NCBI RefSeq assembly: GCF_030936135.1
Contig: NC_082619.1
Location: forward strand, 9,404,208-9,468,207
Reading direction: 5' to 3'
DNA length: 64,000 nucleotides
Source: Gavia stellata
Taxonomy: Eukaryota > Chordata > Aves > Gaviiformes > Gaviidae
Shown here: positions 1-12,300 of the stretch, piece by piece
Layout of the letters: each line of letters starts with the position of its first letter
Position numbering within the stretch: the first letter of the stretch is position 1
The notes under the pieces: generated by a model
Told to the model about the DNA's origin: nothing
The model's database searches: none
Seen by the model: only the letters and a program-made list of their open reading frames with translations
Position numbers and translations under genes: made by a program

Positions 1-3000
1 AGGAGAATAGCTTACCACATCTCATGTAGGACTTAGGCAATTGTTTCAGATATGTTATTTAGACCTTGACATGACTGCATAACATCATTTCGGAGCCCTG
101 GTTATACAAGTGTTTATTAAACATGGTAATGAAGTCAGTGTTTTACCGTAAACTCATCAGTTAACTGCAAAAGATTTTTGAACTGGTTCCAAGTTATCCT
201 GGCTTTGCTTCCCTGTTGCATTGTCTGGATTATAAAGAAAATACAATTGGTAGCATCGTATAGTTCAAATTATAATGCTTGGCTCCTTAAGAATTTCATT
301 TATTTCTACAGACACAGAATCATAATTGCAAAGAGATGTTAAGGCAGAAGCTGAAGTTTTAAAAATACTTTTTCCATTTCTTTCTTGCTTTATCAGTTAC
401 TGACCAAACCAAACCAGTTAGCGGACAACTTCATGGGGCAGAGATGTGTTTTCCTTGCACCTTAGGAACCTGAGTTGCTAAACCGGGGAGAGGGATTTTC
501 TGCAGGGACTAAAGCACAACTTTTGAGAGCACTTCTTTGGCAGGTGTTGTTGGGAGGGAGGAACAGAGCCTTCTCCTACCTTGTGGGTTAGCAGTCAGGG
601 CCTTTGCACTTTGGAATGGCAGAAGCCCTTGCTGCTCGAAGAAGGGACTTGAATGATCCAGATTAATTCTGCTGATAAGGAAATCTCTTAGTATTGTCTG
701 CTGCTGTTGGAGTTTGGGTGTTTGAAACCTGTCCAAAGAACTTGCCTCATCTCCCTGCCTGTAAGGAAGATCCCTGATTGCTTGTTTGGACCTTTCCGAA
801 GAGGGCAATTAACTGGTCCACTGCTCCTATCAGAATGAAGCATGCAGTCCTGATCTGTCCTTTCCAGATAAAACAGAGCTATGATTTTGAAAATGATGAT
901 GTTGGGTCTAGAGACCAAAGGAAAACTGTATTTTGTCATTAGATATAGAACCAATGGACAATTTAAATTGGCTTGTCAAATGCAAACTCGAGATCTGTTC
1001 AAAGAATGGCTGCTCCAGCAAAGAGCCTTAGCACAAAGCAGCTGAGGGAGAAGTTTGTAACAACCTACACGCTCTGGGAGAGAAAGTCTTTTAAATGCAA
1101 GCGGGAGCAAGAGATGCCTGTCTCTTCCTCCAGCACTAACAGTGTGGCTCCCTTTTCATTACAGCAGTTCTTCTGACCCTTTTGCTTCTGTCTCACTAAA
1201 GCATGCTTAAATTTGATGTTTATAAGCCAAAGGACTGGACCGCTGCAGCATGAGGAGTTATTGGTGGTGGTGCACGGAGATGTGGAACTGGCACGTACTT
1301 GCCTCTAACTGAGGCAGTTTGTCGCTCATTGCCATAGCTCAGGTGGTGAACAATAATCCATTCTTTTGGTGTGACTTGGTAGTGTCTGGTAATGTGACCG
1401 TACCCTTCGCTGTGTTTTACCTCCATCCCCAGAACTGGCTTAACATGGTTTGAGTTTCAACTAACAACTTTTTTTTTTAGCAAGAAACTTTCCCTTTGTG
1501 TCTACCTGGCTTTCAGTCACAGTGTAAATAACTTGAGTGTCTTGATCTCTGTCTAACGAACAGCCTGGCAGTAGTGATTTTTGGATGATTCAGAAGAAAA
1601 ATACTACACTGCAAGATCTAACCTGGTATTTTTCATCTTATACCTTTCTTTGTCAGTGTTAGTTTTGTCTTTATTTTCCTTTTTCAAAGCTCATGTTTTG
1701 CCCTGTTGTTGTACCGGTGTTTTCATCTGTGTAAAAGCCATTCAGTATGAGTCTAGATGTGTGTTTCTGTAATGTAGGAAGGAATTCTTAGTATGTGCAG
1801 TATTGAAAGTATTTAACCCGTATTCATGTTTAGTTGAATCGTTTTTGTAGAAGGGGCTCAGTATTATGCACTCATTCTAATTTCTTTATTTAGCTGCCTT
1901 GCAAAGCATAACTTGTTAATATTTTGGAGGGTGATTAAAAATAGAAGAGAGAGTCTCTTTGTATTTTTGTCTGGTAGTTCCTTTAAATAGTCCCATGAAA
2001 GACTATGAAATTATATAAATGTAAGTCTCTGAATTCTCCAGATGGTAATTATGTGACAGAACGAATATACACTGAATAGCAATAACAGAAAGTGGTGTCC
2101 TAAGTGTTTTCAGTGGCATTTGGCATCGTTTAGTCTGATACATTTTCGACATTTACTGCACTGCTAAAAAAATTGGTTCTTAGCATTGCAGCGTAGAAAT
2201 TACTCCAGAAAGAGAGTTTTCTTATTTCTGTGCTCTTTAGGCACTGTGTAGTTTGAAATGTAATGCGTTTAAGTCTTGGACATCTTCATATACTGTTAAA
2301 AAAGTTAAAGAAACGTTCTGTACTAGAGGAAGAGCATTATTCTGCTAACTTTCTTTGATTTGTGAGATGTTTCATAGAAGTGCAGTGAGGGGAACATGGA
2401 AGACTGGGCTGCTTGGGAATGTCTTGTTTTGGTTTTCATGTGGTGTTTTTTGTTTTGGATTTGTTTGTTCGTTTTGGCATGAGTTGGCTTGGTGTGACGT
2501 GAATCTGCCAATACCATAGTAACTGAGAGCTTAGACTGTCTTCCCCATTCCTGGAAGGAGCTTCCTGTATTGCTTGATTATGAAAATGTTTCATAAATTG
2601 TGTTGAGATCCGTAGCTTAGATTTCTCTGTACGCGGTTGGAGCACCTCCATCACGTGCAATTGCTCTGGTTTGGGGAGTGTGGTTTTGGTTTTTCAGTTT
2701 GGTTTTCTTTTGGTTTCATCTTTTCAGTTTAACACTTTTTAAAACCGGCCTTTTTCAGGATACTTTCAGTGTTTGTCGCATATCTTGCTAGCCTCGTATC
2801 TGGGGGTCTGAGAGACGAAGGAGAACTGGACTGTCCTTTCCCATCCTTCTTTTGCCCCATGCTGTTCAGTACCCTGTTCAAAAATTACTACTATGACAAA
2901 GCTTGTAAAGTACTGTTGTTGTCACATTCGTGGAAGGGTTTTTAAAGTCAATCGACAGCACTTTCTGTGTTTCACTGCTTTCTTCACAACCTCCTGTGCT

Positions 3001-5180
3001 CATTGTGAATCAAAGAGGAGAATTCTGGTTTGGTGGCAATGCTTCACCCATTTGTGAGGTTTTTCCAGTAAGCCCTAATCCTTCTTGAAACTAGGAGAAC
3101 TATTTAGTAGTTGGTTCTTTCTTCTGTTGTGGACCAGCACACACTGATCAGACTTTCTCTCTCTGTCCTTCCCCCATTCCCCGCTCCTGCTCTGACAGTA
3201 TTGGCTTCGGCTATGTTCAGTGAGTAAAGCGATACGTGGATTTTTCAAACGTCATCAAGAGGAAAAGACTACTTCTTCAGAAGCATAATATATCACCTAC
3301 TACTGTTGGGGTCTTTCCCATGCTGTTCTACTGGGTTTTTAAAATACCTTATGAGCAGCAACTCTTTTGCGGAGCTACGTGTCTCTAAGATCCTACCCCA
3401 AAAAATCATCAGAAATTGAGACACATTTGGGTCATCATGAGTCATAAAGGGTATACAGTCGCCTCTCATTTGGCGCAGCTGGATGGATCATACGACAGCT
3501 TATGCAGTCACCATGCACGTTACCTTTTAAAAACTTGACAGCTACGATGTGGTTACCCTTGAAATGCATTCCTCTCCTTTTCCTCTTCCCCCTCCCTCTC
3601 CCTCTGTGCTCCAGAAACAGCTACCTGGATCTGCCAGAAGGATAGAGAAATTCAGTAAAGGTCTTGTTTGCAGGGAAAATTCCGTGTCCAAACCCCAGTA
3701 TCCCTTCATGCAAATGGCAAACAGACAAGGACAAGATAGTACTCCTCTTTGATATTCTACAAATGTACCCCTTTGATTCGTATCTAAATACATAACAGAA
3801 TATTGTGCTCTAGGTACAGGGCTCTTCTCTCTTTCAGGATAGATCTTTTTTACTTTTTCTGCACCTAGACCACAAGTTTCTGAGGAACTTACTTGGGTAC
3901 CTTCCACTGTTTGAGATTTTCTTGCACATTCTGCTTGCTGTCATTTCGAGTTCCTCCTGTTCCTATTGGGGTCATTGCGCTGTGTTTTGGCAGCTGTTTC
4001 CTGACAATGTCCTTTGCCTCGGCAGCAGCAGAGGTATGCTGGTCTTAAAAAACCAAACCAAACCAAAAAAAGTCTTCCGTGCACATTAGACTTCACGTAG
4101 GGTAGACCTCAAACAAATGCTTCTCCCATATTTTTCCCTGTCTTTCTGTGTACTTTAAAAACATTTGTTTGGATACAGACTCAAATAAGTGGGAGAGCTG
4201 AGCATTGCATTTGCAGTGAGCTCAGTAAATGGTTTAGATCAAAGTAATCTTCTCTAAAAATATGTGCACCTTTTCTCTAGAACAATTGTTGAGTTTTATG
4301 CTGTTGATCCTGGGAGAAGCACCTGAAAATCCAATGGCTAATGACATGTATGAGTGTTCATCTTGTATTGCGGCAGCCACCACGATGACAGTCTCGGGAA
4401 TCTACCTGAGCTGGCGTAGTAGGACCCAATTTCTGTCAGTTGAAATGTTTTTGCTATAATTAAGCCTATGTTCAGAAGCAGTCTCAAGTACATGACATGC
4501 TGAGGAAGAACGTGCAACTTCTTTCAGGTTCTTGTTTCCACCAGGTCGGTTCCCCGTTCGGGTTCCCTGTGTGGCGTTGCGATGGCTGTGTCAGTGTGGT
4601 GGAGGGAGGTGCGTGGGGTAGAGAGAAGGCGGGGGTAAGGGCTGTTAAACCCAGCTTCTGCAGAGCTGTTGCTGTATGTGTAACTGCATCCACCTCCCAG
4701 AGGTGACGTGTTGTACGTTGCTGGTAATTTCAGTCTAGACTGGGGACGTTCTGTAAGAACAGCTTCACAAGTGTTTCTGTTCATAGGCCAGCCTTTACTC
4801 TGTGCAGCAAAGTGAAGTGCTTCTTTCCCTGTGTGCCCTAGGTTTCGGTGTAACCATTGTCCCCGTCGATCCCACTGGGGATTGAAGTTGATTTTCCTAA
4901 TTTCAGCTTTGCACCTTTGCTTCCTAACCCGAATTCAGGTTCCTCAAGGTCCCCGTTTGCCCTCATGTCCCCTTGGGACTTCCCTGTTGCTCTCCGGCAT
5001 GTCCCAGAGTCCTATGTTCAGACACCCTGGCATGCTCCCAGGATGTCCCTTTCCTTTCGCCGCACTCCAGAGCCCTGCCTCTCCCCCTCGGCAAAGTTAA
5101 ATGTACAAGATTTACTCAAGCTTAACAGAAATCATATTTTTTGTGGCTTCAACTCTTCTCTTCCTTTCACCACATAGGAA
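1..5180. other. AT-rich non-coding DNA, no gene recognised
   Basis: Open frames here are short (at most about 120 codons), lie on both strands and have no recognisable domain or splice pattern. T-rich and A-rich tracts are scattered, for example the A/C-rich stretch near 4050-4070. No CR1 tail octamers are visible. It could be intergenic DNA or part of a long intron or 3' UTR; the sequence alone does not decide. Confidence 0.6.
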
Positions 5181-5184
5181 GAGC

Positions 5185-6105
5185 TCATGCAGAAAGGAAG
5201 AAAAAGAAAACGAAACTTCTTCCACAGAGTTTACCCTTTTAAGATTGGAACCTCTCAGAAATGGAGATTCCCGTCTTACTGGTTTTCTTCTTGGCCTGGT
5301 TTGCAACTGTAATCGAGAACCCCTCGTTGTTACGCTGGTGCTGGCTGACTACCATCTCCAGTCCTCCACGGACATCTCCTGGGCCACCTCTCCCACCTGA
5401 TGGCCTGTTCCCCCTCCCAGCTTTCAGAATGGGCAGAAAGCCCATTTCTGTGGGGACTGCACGGAAGTGTTTTGTAACTCCAGTTTTCTGGCCTGTGGGG
5501 AATGTTATCTCCAGACAGGGGTTGGAGATATGGTTGGTATTTAGCAATATGGAAACTTCTCCATTGCAGCACAGTTGGAAATACCACTTTTGGCTTTAAG
5601 CTGGGAGCTGGATACAAAAAAAAATGTGAAGCTGGCATCCTAACTGAGTGTTTCTATCACAACTAACTTCTTGTGTTGCTAACGAAATTTACCGATTCTT
5701 GTGTCATCTCCTGGTAATCCTTCATCACTCTGTGGTGATACTGCACTGGCCGCACTGCCGAGTTCTCCACAGATCCTCTCTTGGCGTTTCTACAGTTTCT
5801 GGCATCTTACAATTACATCCTTTCCTCCACTCGGAAAATCTCCTTCGGCACCAGGAAGCAAAAAGATGCTTACGCCTGCTCCTCTCATCTGATCGCTGTT
5901 TGGTGTTACAGTTGTAAACAGACTTCAACCTTGTGTGTTGCTTAGCAGATGCTTTCAGAGTAGGAAACACAAACAAAATAGGCTCTGCTTTCTACACTGT
6001 CTTAACATCTTTCTTCACTCCCCTCATCTACAGCCTAAGAGACAGAGAGCTTGAAGTGTCGTTCAGACAAGTCTTCTCTAAACATCCAGATGTTGAAGAG
6101 CATCT
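5185..6105 (+). pseudogene. Olfactory receptor pseudogene (class A GPCR, full span, frameshifted)
   Basis: Order and content match an intronless olfactory receptor from N-terminus to the end of TM7, spread over three frames. Seen in sequence: an N-glycosylation-type start (NETSSTEF, from 5209); TM1 from 5261 ending in VIENPSLL; an LVLADYHLQS stretch matching the first intracellular loop (around 5330); TM3 region with CTEVFCNSSFL and GECYLQTG (5460-5520), where the usual DRY motif is lost; a NEIYRFLCHLL stretch (about 5675); a TM6 run YACSSHLIAV (about 5857-5890); and TM7 TPLIYSLRDREL (6017-6052), the counterpart of the NPLIY motif. In-frame stops (for example TGA at 5398 and TAG near 5538) and at least three frame changes break it. 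The family detects odorants at olfactory cilia; this copy cannot encode a receptor. The subfamily is not resolved. Confidence 0.85.
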
Positions 6106-6109
6106 AAGC

Positions 6110-7624
6110 TACTCCTTATTTGTGCCTTTAGAGATTTCTAGATATTTCTAAGGTGGGCAGTGGAGAGGATAGACCTTTTTGATGGTGTCTGTCCTCTCAT
6201 TGCTTACAGAAGCTCTTTTCATCACTGTCTTCACCAACCCTGGCTCATGATTAAACTAACCGTGTGACAAAGTGAGAAACTGTTGGAGATGGCAGTTGAC
6301 CTAGTGTTAAACTAGTGAGACAATAAAGGGAAAAACCACCAGACAAAAGACAGAAAAGCGGAGCGTCAGGAGAAAAGGGTGAAGAAGGGAATAGAAGGTG
6401 CAGCTGTTAATGAGCTGGGGATGCCTGGGGGTCCCAGTCAGAAGCCCTGTGCCTGCTCTGTGCAGCCTGCAGCAAGACAAGAAACCCACTTGTGCAGTCT
6501 GAGGATCGCATGCCTTTTGGATCTGGTGGCTGGTTAACTGGTCACCCTCCTGGTCAGGGTCAGTGTATGCCCAACGCCGCCAGCATCAGCAGCACGGTGT
6601 GGGTGGTGTGACATAGTGCATGCTATGATCGTGGGGTGGTGTTTCTCCATGCAGAGGGAAAGGTCCATTACCGAGACTGCTGTTCTCCCCAGGTTCACAC
6701 ACCAAAACAGATGGAAAATACTCTAAAATGATACTCCTGCAAAGAAGCGGTTGTTTCACGTGCCCTCTGGGGCCATCTTCAAAAAACTGAATGTGCTGCA
6801 CAGAAATGTCACCTACATGGTGCTGCCCAGAAGGCAAGCCACAGCTTGCCTAAAAGGTCAGTCTAAACACAGAAAACACCCGACAAGCTGTGGCCCACAC
6901 ATTAGCAAATCACGGGCCAGTTTGTCCTCCTGTTACTCACAAGCTCCAAAACCATCCTCTGCAGACCAACCTCTCTTGCAGGGTGCAGCAGCAGCCTTAC
7001 CCTTACCCACTCCCTTATTCTTTAGGCAGAGTCAGACAAGCCAGCGTGGAAAACTAGGGTCAAATAACAGCAAGTTGTCTCGATTCACGTGCGTCCTGAC
7101 TTAAGGGGTAACACCCCACACACACACACGGCCCCACACCCAAAATACGAACAGATGAGCACATCTCCACCCTTTCATGAAGACCGGAGGGCTGTATGGA
7201 AATGTCTTTCTGAACCACATGCAGTCCTATGCCTGCGAGTAGCATGAAGGGCTTGGATAGGTGCGCATTTCCTACTCTGGTAGAGATGGCAGTTCTCGTC
7301 ATCCTTTCATCTGGATTTGAGCTGAAAAACCTTCTAGGAAGGTCAGCTTTCCCATGCTCATCCACAGTCCAGCAAACAACAAAAGGATGTGCCATTTGAA
7401 TACGAGTCTCCTGGTCTTTTTGTGACACAGTTGTGTCCAATGGGCTGGAGGTCTCCAGTTTCTGCCCAGTGTGGTCTTGGCTGGAGAATGGGAGCAAATG
7501 TTCTTGGAGGAGGCAGGGGAGGGCACACACAGCCACAGGCAGGAGCTTCCTCTTTGGAGAAAACCAGGGTAGGAAAATGCAGAAGGCAAAGGCGAGGTCA
7601 GTCCCCTGGAGACCACGTTGCCTC
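6110..7624. other. Intergenic DNA, nothing recognised
   Basis: No conserved domain, splice chain or repeat tail is visible. A short CA-rich run lies near 7112-7130. A 158-codon frame on the minus strand (7060-7536) has no family resemblance I can name and is not counted as a gene. Confidence 0.5.
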
Positions 7625-7795
7625 GGGTCATAGAATCATAGAATCATAGACTGGTTTGGTCTGGAAGGGACCTTTAAAGGCCATCTAGTCCAACCGCCGT
7701 GCAATGAGCAGTGACATCTTCAACTAGATCAAGTTTCTCAGAGCCCCATCCCACCTGACCTTGAATGTTTCCAGGGATGGGTCTGTGGAGAGGGA
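7625..7795 (-). mobile_element. CR1 LINE 3' end fragment (minus strand)
   Basis: Three tandem copies of the reverse-complemented tail octamer (TCATAGAA...) at 7629-7651 are followed by TGGTTTGGTCTGGAAGGGACC and a stretch on the theme 'CCATCTAGTCCAACC'. This is the standard CR1 3' UTR read backwards. It is severely 5' truncated with no ORF2 sequence left. It marks the 5' flank of the MROH-like gene. Confidence 0.9.
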
Positions 7796-8579
7796 CGTGG
7801 GTCTGGGACAGAGCTGGGAAGGGCTGTCTGGAGACAGCCTTTGCTAAAGCTCTTTGAGGCCCACAAGCAAATTCAAGTGATGGAGAATGGGGAAATCCTG
7901 CATTTCTGTGGGGGTCCCCAGGTTGCTGCCGTGTCCGGTCCCCACCCCATGGTGTGTCCCCAGCACGGGTCCCCGTGTGACGGCAGCCCTCTGTGAGGTG
8001 CCGCGCCCTGCAGGGGTGTCACAATGGCCGGGCTCTAGATCCTCCTCCTGGGGCTGGTGCTGCCTCAGTTTCTCGTGGCTTTTGCCCGGAGGGAGCAGTG
8101 TGTCCACGCGGGAGATCCTGCTGCCACGAGGAGGATGAGAGCGCTCAGAGGTGAGGGGCTGGCGGGAGGTTGGGGGCTGATGCCTGCTGGAGGCAGTGTC
8201 TGCCCCAGCCGGGTGCTGGGGGCTGTGTCCCCGTCACCTCTCATCCTGCTGCCAGGCACCTCCGAGAGGGCTCTGGCTCCATCCTCTCCCTGCCCTCCAT
8301 GGGGCAGCTGGGGACTGCTCGGATACGACCCAGCCCGGCTGGCTCTTGTCGGGGCTGCTCAGCCTCAGCTCTCCTGGCGTCTCCTCGCAGAGCCCCGTGT
8401 CCCTCCCCTGCCCAGCTCAGGGCCCCCGCGCCAGACTCCCTCCCCTCATCCCACTGACTCCCCTCTTGCCAGTACAGTCCAGCACAGACTGTTAGCGCTG
8501 GGGGAGGCTGGGAAGATCCTCCCCCCTCCCTGGTGCGAAGCCCTGCAGCCAGCAAAACCATTTCTTTCTTCTCTTCCAG
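7796..8579 (+). other. GC-rich 5' flank of the MROH-like gene; upstream exons unresolved
   Basis: GC content rises sharply here. A possible donor (CAGAG|GTGAGG) sits at 8150/8151 after an open stretch beginning about 8057, so an upstream coding or 5' UTR exon may end at 8150. I cannot tie its peptide to the family and did not call it. The first exon I trust begins at the acceptor TCTTCCAG|C (8579/8580). Confidence 0.35.
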
Positions 8580-9334
8580 CTCTCTGCTCATGCTTTGGTT
8601 CCCCGTCCAGACCTGCGCGTTCCGAGGATGCAGGCAGGGCAAGGGGGACTGTCCCTGCGGCTGTCACTACCTTTGCGGCCGCAGGGACTTCTCTGCTCAA
8701 GCGGCTGCAAGACAATGAGGTGAGGTGGGGGCGGGTTGAGGGCTCCCCTCTCCTGACGGCACCTCTGCCCTCCTGCAGGCGCTTTGTCCCCAAGCGCCGA
8801 TCCTGCCGCTCAAGCTGGGCTAATGCCACCGCTCCCTGCTCCTTTCCCCGGGAGCTCGCAGCGCTCTCCTGGGCAAAATCTAGGCAGGAGTCGAGTGAAC
8901 AGTCACACCCTTCCTCACCTGGCGCTCTCCCTCTGACCTCCGCCGTGCCCCGTCCTCAGGAGTGACTTCCTGGGCTCCCGCATGGCCTTTTACCCTGGTG
9001 GAGTCGATCTCCCTGTCTGGCTCTCTGCTGATGTCGGAGGCGCCGCAGAAGATCTTTGCTGTTCCCCCGTGGCTGTCCTGACCGATGCCTGCAGCTCGTA
9101 CCTCGTGCCCGTGTCACACAGATGATTTGGGGGACAGCAGGTCTCTCTCGTGGGTCCCTGGCAACGAGGGCAAAGCAAGTCCCATCACTCCCCTTTGTGG
9201 CCTGTCCCCAGGGTGACCGAGTGGAGACGTACCGGGAGCTGGAGAGCGTCTTGCAGGGAGAGGACGTCTGTTTGACGAGCGGTGTCCTGAACCGCCTGAT
9301 AGCAGAGGCGTCCAGTGACGTGCGAGCAGCCCAG
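8580..9334 (+). CDS. MROH-like exons 1-2 of those placed (N-terminal conserved segment)
   Basis: Exon 8580-8719 ends in LLKRLQDNE with donor GAG|GTGAGG and joins in phase 0 to exon 9212-9334, which reads GDRVETYRELESVL and ends SSDVRAAQ|GTGAGC. From memory of bird MROH proteins, the junction LLQDNEV + YRELESVLQGED is a strongly conserved N-terminal signature, and this anchors the family call. The 3' part of exon 8580-8719 is better conserved than its start. Confidence 0.85.
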
Positions 9335-12300
9335 GTGAGCTTGTTCTCCTTCAGGGCCACCAAAGCAGTCTGCCTCCGCCCCTGGTTTTTGGGGAAGTAC
9401 AGAGTGGTGCAGAGATGTTCCTTGGCTATTCAGACCCAGCGGTGGTCCTAAGGCAGAGGCTCTGGGGACTCGTCATTACGGGGAGTTTGGAGAGGGGACG
9501 CAGACAGCTGTGCGGAGACGTGGACTCAGGGCTGTTTCTGACTGAGCGAGAGCTGGGTTCAAGCTCAAGGTTATTTCTGCTGCCTTGAGGAAGAGCCCTA
9601 GGAAGCCACCAGCCCCACGGAGAGGTCCCAGGGGGGTCTCGAGTCTGCGGCAGTTTGTTCCTGGCATCTCCATGGAGAGGGAGAGGGGGCGGCGGCACAG
9701 GGCTGTGCCCGGGAAAAGCCTCCCTCATCTCACCAAGGAGTCCCTGGGGCTCGTCTTCTCAGGAAGGGAGGCATTACCACCTCCCCAGGGCTCTGTGTGC
9801 AGGAAGGGCTTTGCCCTAATGCCCAGGGTCATGTCCAGTCCCGTCCAGTGAGGGCCGAGGTCTGATGAGTGGGAAGTGCCTGGAAATGGAGTTGTCAACA
9901 GCGGGCTCTGTTCAGAGGAAAGAGACCCTGCCGATGCTGCTCTGAGGGGAGGGCAAACAAGAAGCCCTTTGCGGGAGGGTTTGGGGTTTTCCCTGGGAGC
10001 TGGTGTTAGGGGCTCCCCTTGTCCCAGAAGTGCTGGGTTTCTCCTTTCCCAAGTGCCTTCAGGTGGCTTTAGCCTCCTCTTCCTCCCCCATTCTCCCCTG
10101 TAGAGCCTCAGCTATGTCCTGGAGATGCTGGAGGCAGTTGAGGCCCCAGTCCCACGGGGCACGGCTCTTGCCGTCAGCACCGCTGTGCACCGCCAGGTAA
10201 GGGGAGCCTGCGCCCTGCCGCCGGCCTGGGGCCCATAGGTGTGATTGCCACGGAGGGGAAAGACCTGCCAGCTGGCAGGGCAGGGCAGGGTGTCCCTGCG
10301 CTGGGACCTTCCTGCAGGCCAGGAGCACGCCAGGATTTGTGATCCAGGTGCCACCTTAGGGCTGCAGGATGCCTGATCCCGGCTGTTTGGAATGAGCCGA
10401 GGGGCAGCCCGGTTCCCACAGCAATTTCCCTCTCGGAATAGTCGCAGGAAGACTGGAGCGCCGGCAGCCTAAGGGCAGCGTCGTGACGCCGCTCGGCCTC
10501 AGCTCCTGGGCAGGCCGGGCTGCTGCAAAGTTCTGTGTGTTCCTTGGGCCACCGTGGGGTGGGCTGGGTTTTGGCCTTGGGTCCCGTGCCCGGAGTACCC
10601 AGGGAGAGGAGAGCGGAGAGCACCGTTTCATTTCAGTCCCTCTCAACACTGATGCGACTTTCTCTGAAATGGACCCTGTTCCCACAGCTCTCTGATGCGA
10701 CCAAGGAGCTTGGCCGGGCCCATAAGGCAGTGCTGTCCCGCTGCGTTGTGCTGCAGGGTAAGGAGAGGAGACTGGGCGATGCCCCACAGTGCCGTGGCAG
10801 CTCTCTCCCTGTCCTTGGCGGTCGGGGTGGGGGGCAGCTGCCTGCTAATGCAGAATGCGATTTCTTTCCTGCAGCACGAATATGCCCCGAGGAGACGGTC
10901 CTGTTCCTACAGTCCCAGCTGAGCGGTGGGAGTGAGGCCGGTCGCGTGGCAGCCCTGGGCCTGCTGGGAGCGCTGGCCCACTCTGACGGTCAGTGCCACG
11001 GACCAGGGACACAAGGCAGGGGTTGGGGCTGCTGGGCTGAGAGCAGGAACGGGCTGAAAGCGGTGCACCTGCACCCAAAAGGAGCTGCAAAGAGCGGGTC
11101 CCCCAGCTGAGCTGACGCCCCGCGACAGGGCTCGAGCTCTCCCCCGGCAGTTCAAAATGGCAGCACACCAGGGACAATGCTCCAAGCTCAGTAACACGGG
11201 CAGGCTGGTGTGCACAGGAGCTGCTTGTACCCATGCCGTTTCTCTCGTCCTCTGTGTTCCCATATTACCATACCTTTCAGTCCGTATAAAACAGCTGTGC
11301 CTCTAGAAACGGAGTCGCTTCGACTACTCCACTGCCTCCTGTGAAGTCAGTCAGGCCCTGCTTTTCTGTCCCCTTGGTAACTTGGAAGCTTCTGCCATTG
11401 GGGCTCTGCCTCAACGCACGCCTCTCTGCATCTCTTCCAGCACCTGCAGTGAGAGAGAAGCTGCCCCAGGTGGTGGAGGCCGTGGGGTCAGTGTGCAACG
11501 ACCCCAGTGCCCAGGTGAGCTGGTTTGGGAAGGGACCATGCCACCAGGGGAGGCAGAGGAAGCCTTTCCCTTAGGGCAGAGCTGGGGTGCCTGGGGAAGC
11601 GCCGGCGTGTTGCCCAGGCGGTGGGTGGATGGCCCATCTGCGGGGAGAGCTGGCAGAGTGGAGCGGGGAGGTCACTGTGCTCTCTGGGACAAATGCACAT
11701 CCAGCCTGGTGCTAAAGCCCAGCCCTGATGGCAGGAACGAAAGCTCCTGCCGTGCGCTCGTCATCTCTCCGCGAGCCACAAAGGCTGCCCCCAAGCAAAG
11801 GCGGCTTCCCTTTGGGTTTTGAACAGGAGGACCGTAACCACGCTCTCCCCTGGCAGGTGCGGAGGGCAGTTCTGGAGTTCATCCGGGAGCTGCTCAGCTC
11901 CGGCTCCCAGAGCTGCTGGGCATGGGATGTGGTGGGGCACATCTTCAACGAGTTCAGCCGGAGCTCGGGCAGACTGGTAAGGGCAGAGCAGGACAGCCAG
12001 GGCTTTGACCGGTGCCTGGACTGTGCTGAGAGCTCCTGCAGGCATCCTTGGCCGTGGAGAGCTCCAGGCTGGCACTGCCGTCGGAGCAGCCTCCAAATGG
12101 CCGTTGCTCGTGGGTGTCTGTGCTGATGTTGGTGGAGGTGTCAGTGAATGCTGAGGGTTTGCACCCGGGCGTGCCACCCGGGACTGCGGGGCTGCCTGCG
12201 CACCCCACGGGCTGAGCTGTGCCCACAGGTGCCTTCCACAAAGCCGCCTTGCAAAGGGAGGGCTTGTAGGGACAGGACATCCTCCATCCTTAAATGCTGA

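Noticed and set aside
7060-7536. 158-codon minus-strand frame
   Set aside because: No recognisable domain, no splice context and no similarity I can name.
8057-8965. 302-codon frame at the start of the MROH-like region
   Set aside because: Only the part in exon 8580-8719 is family-like. The frame runs through a clear donor at 8720 into an intron.
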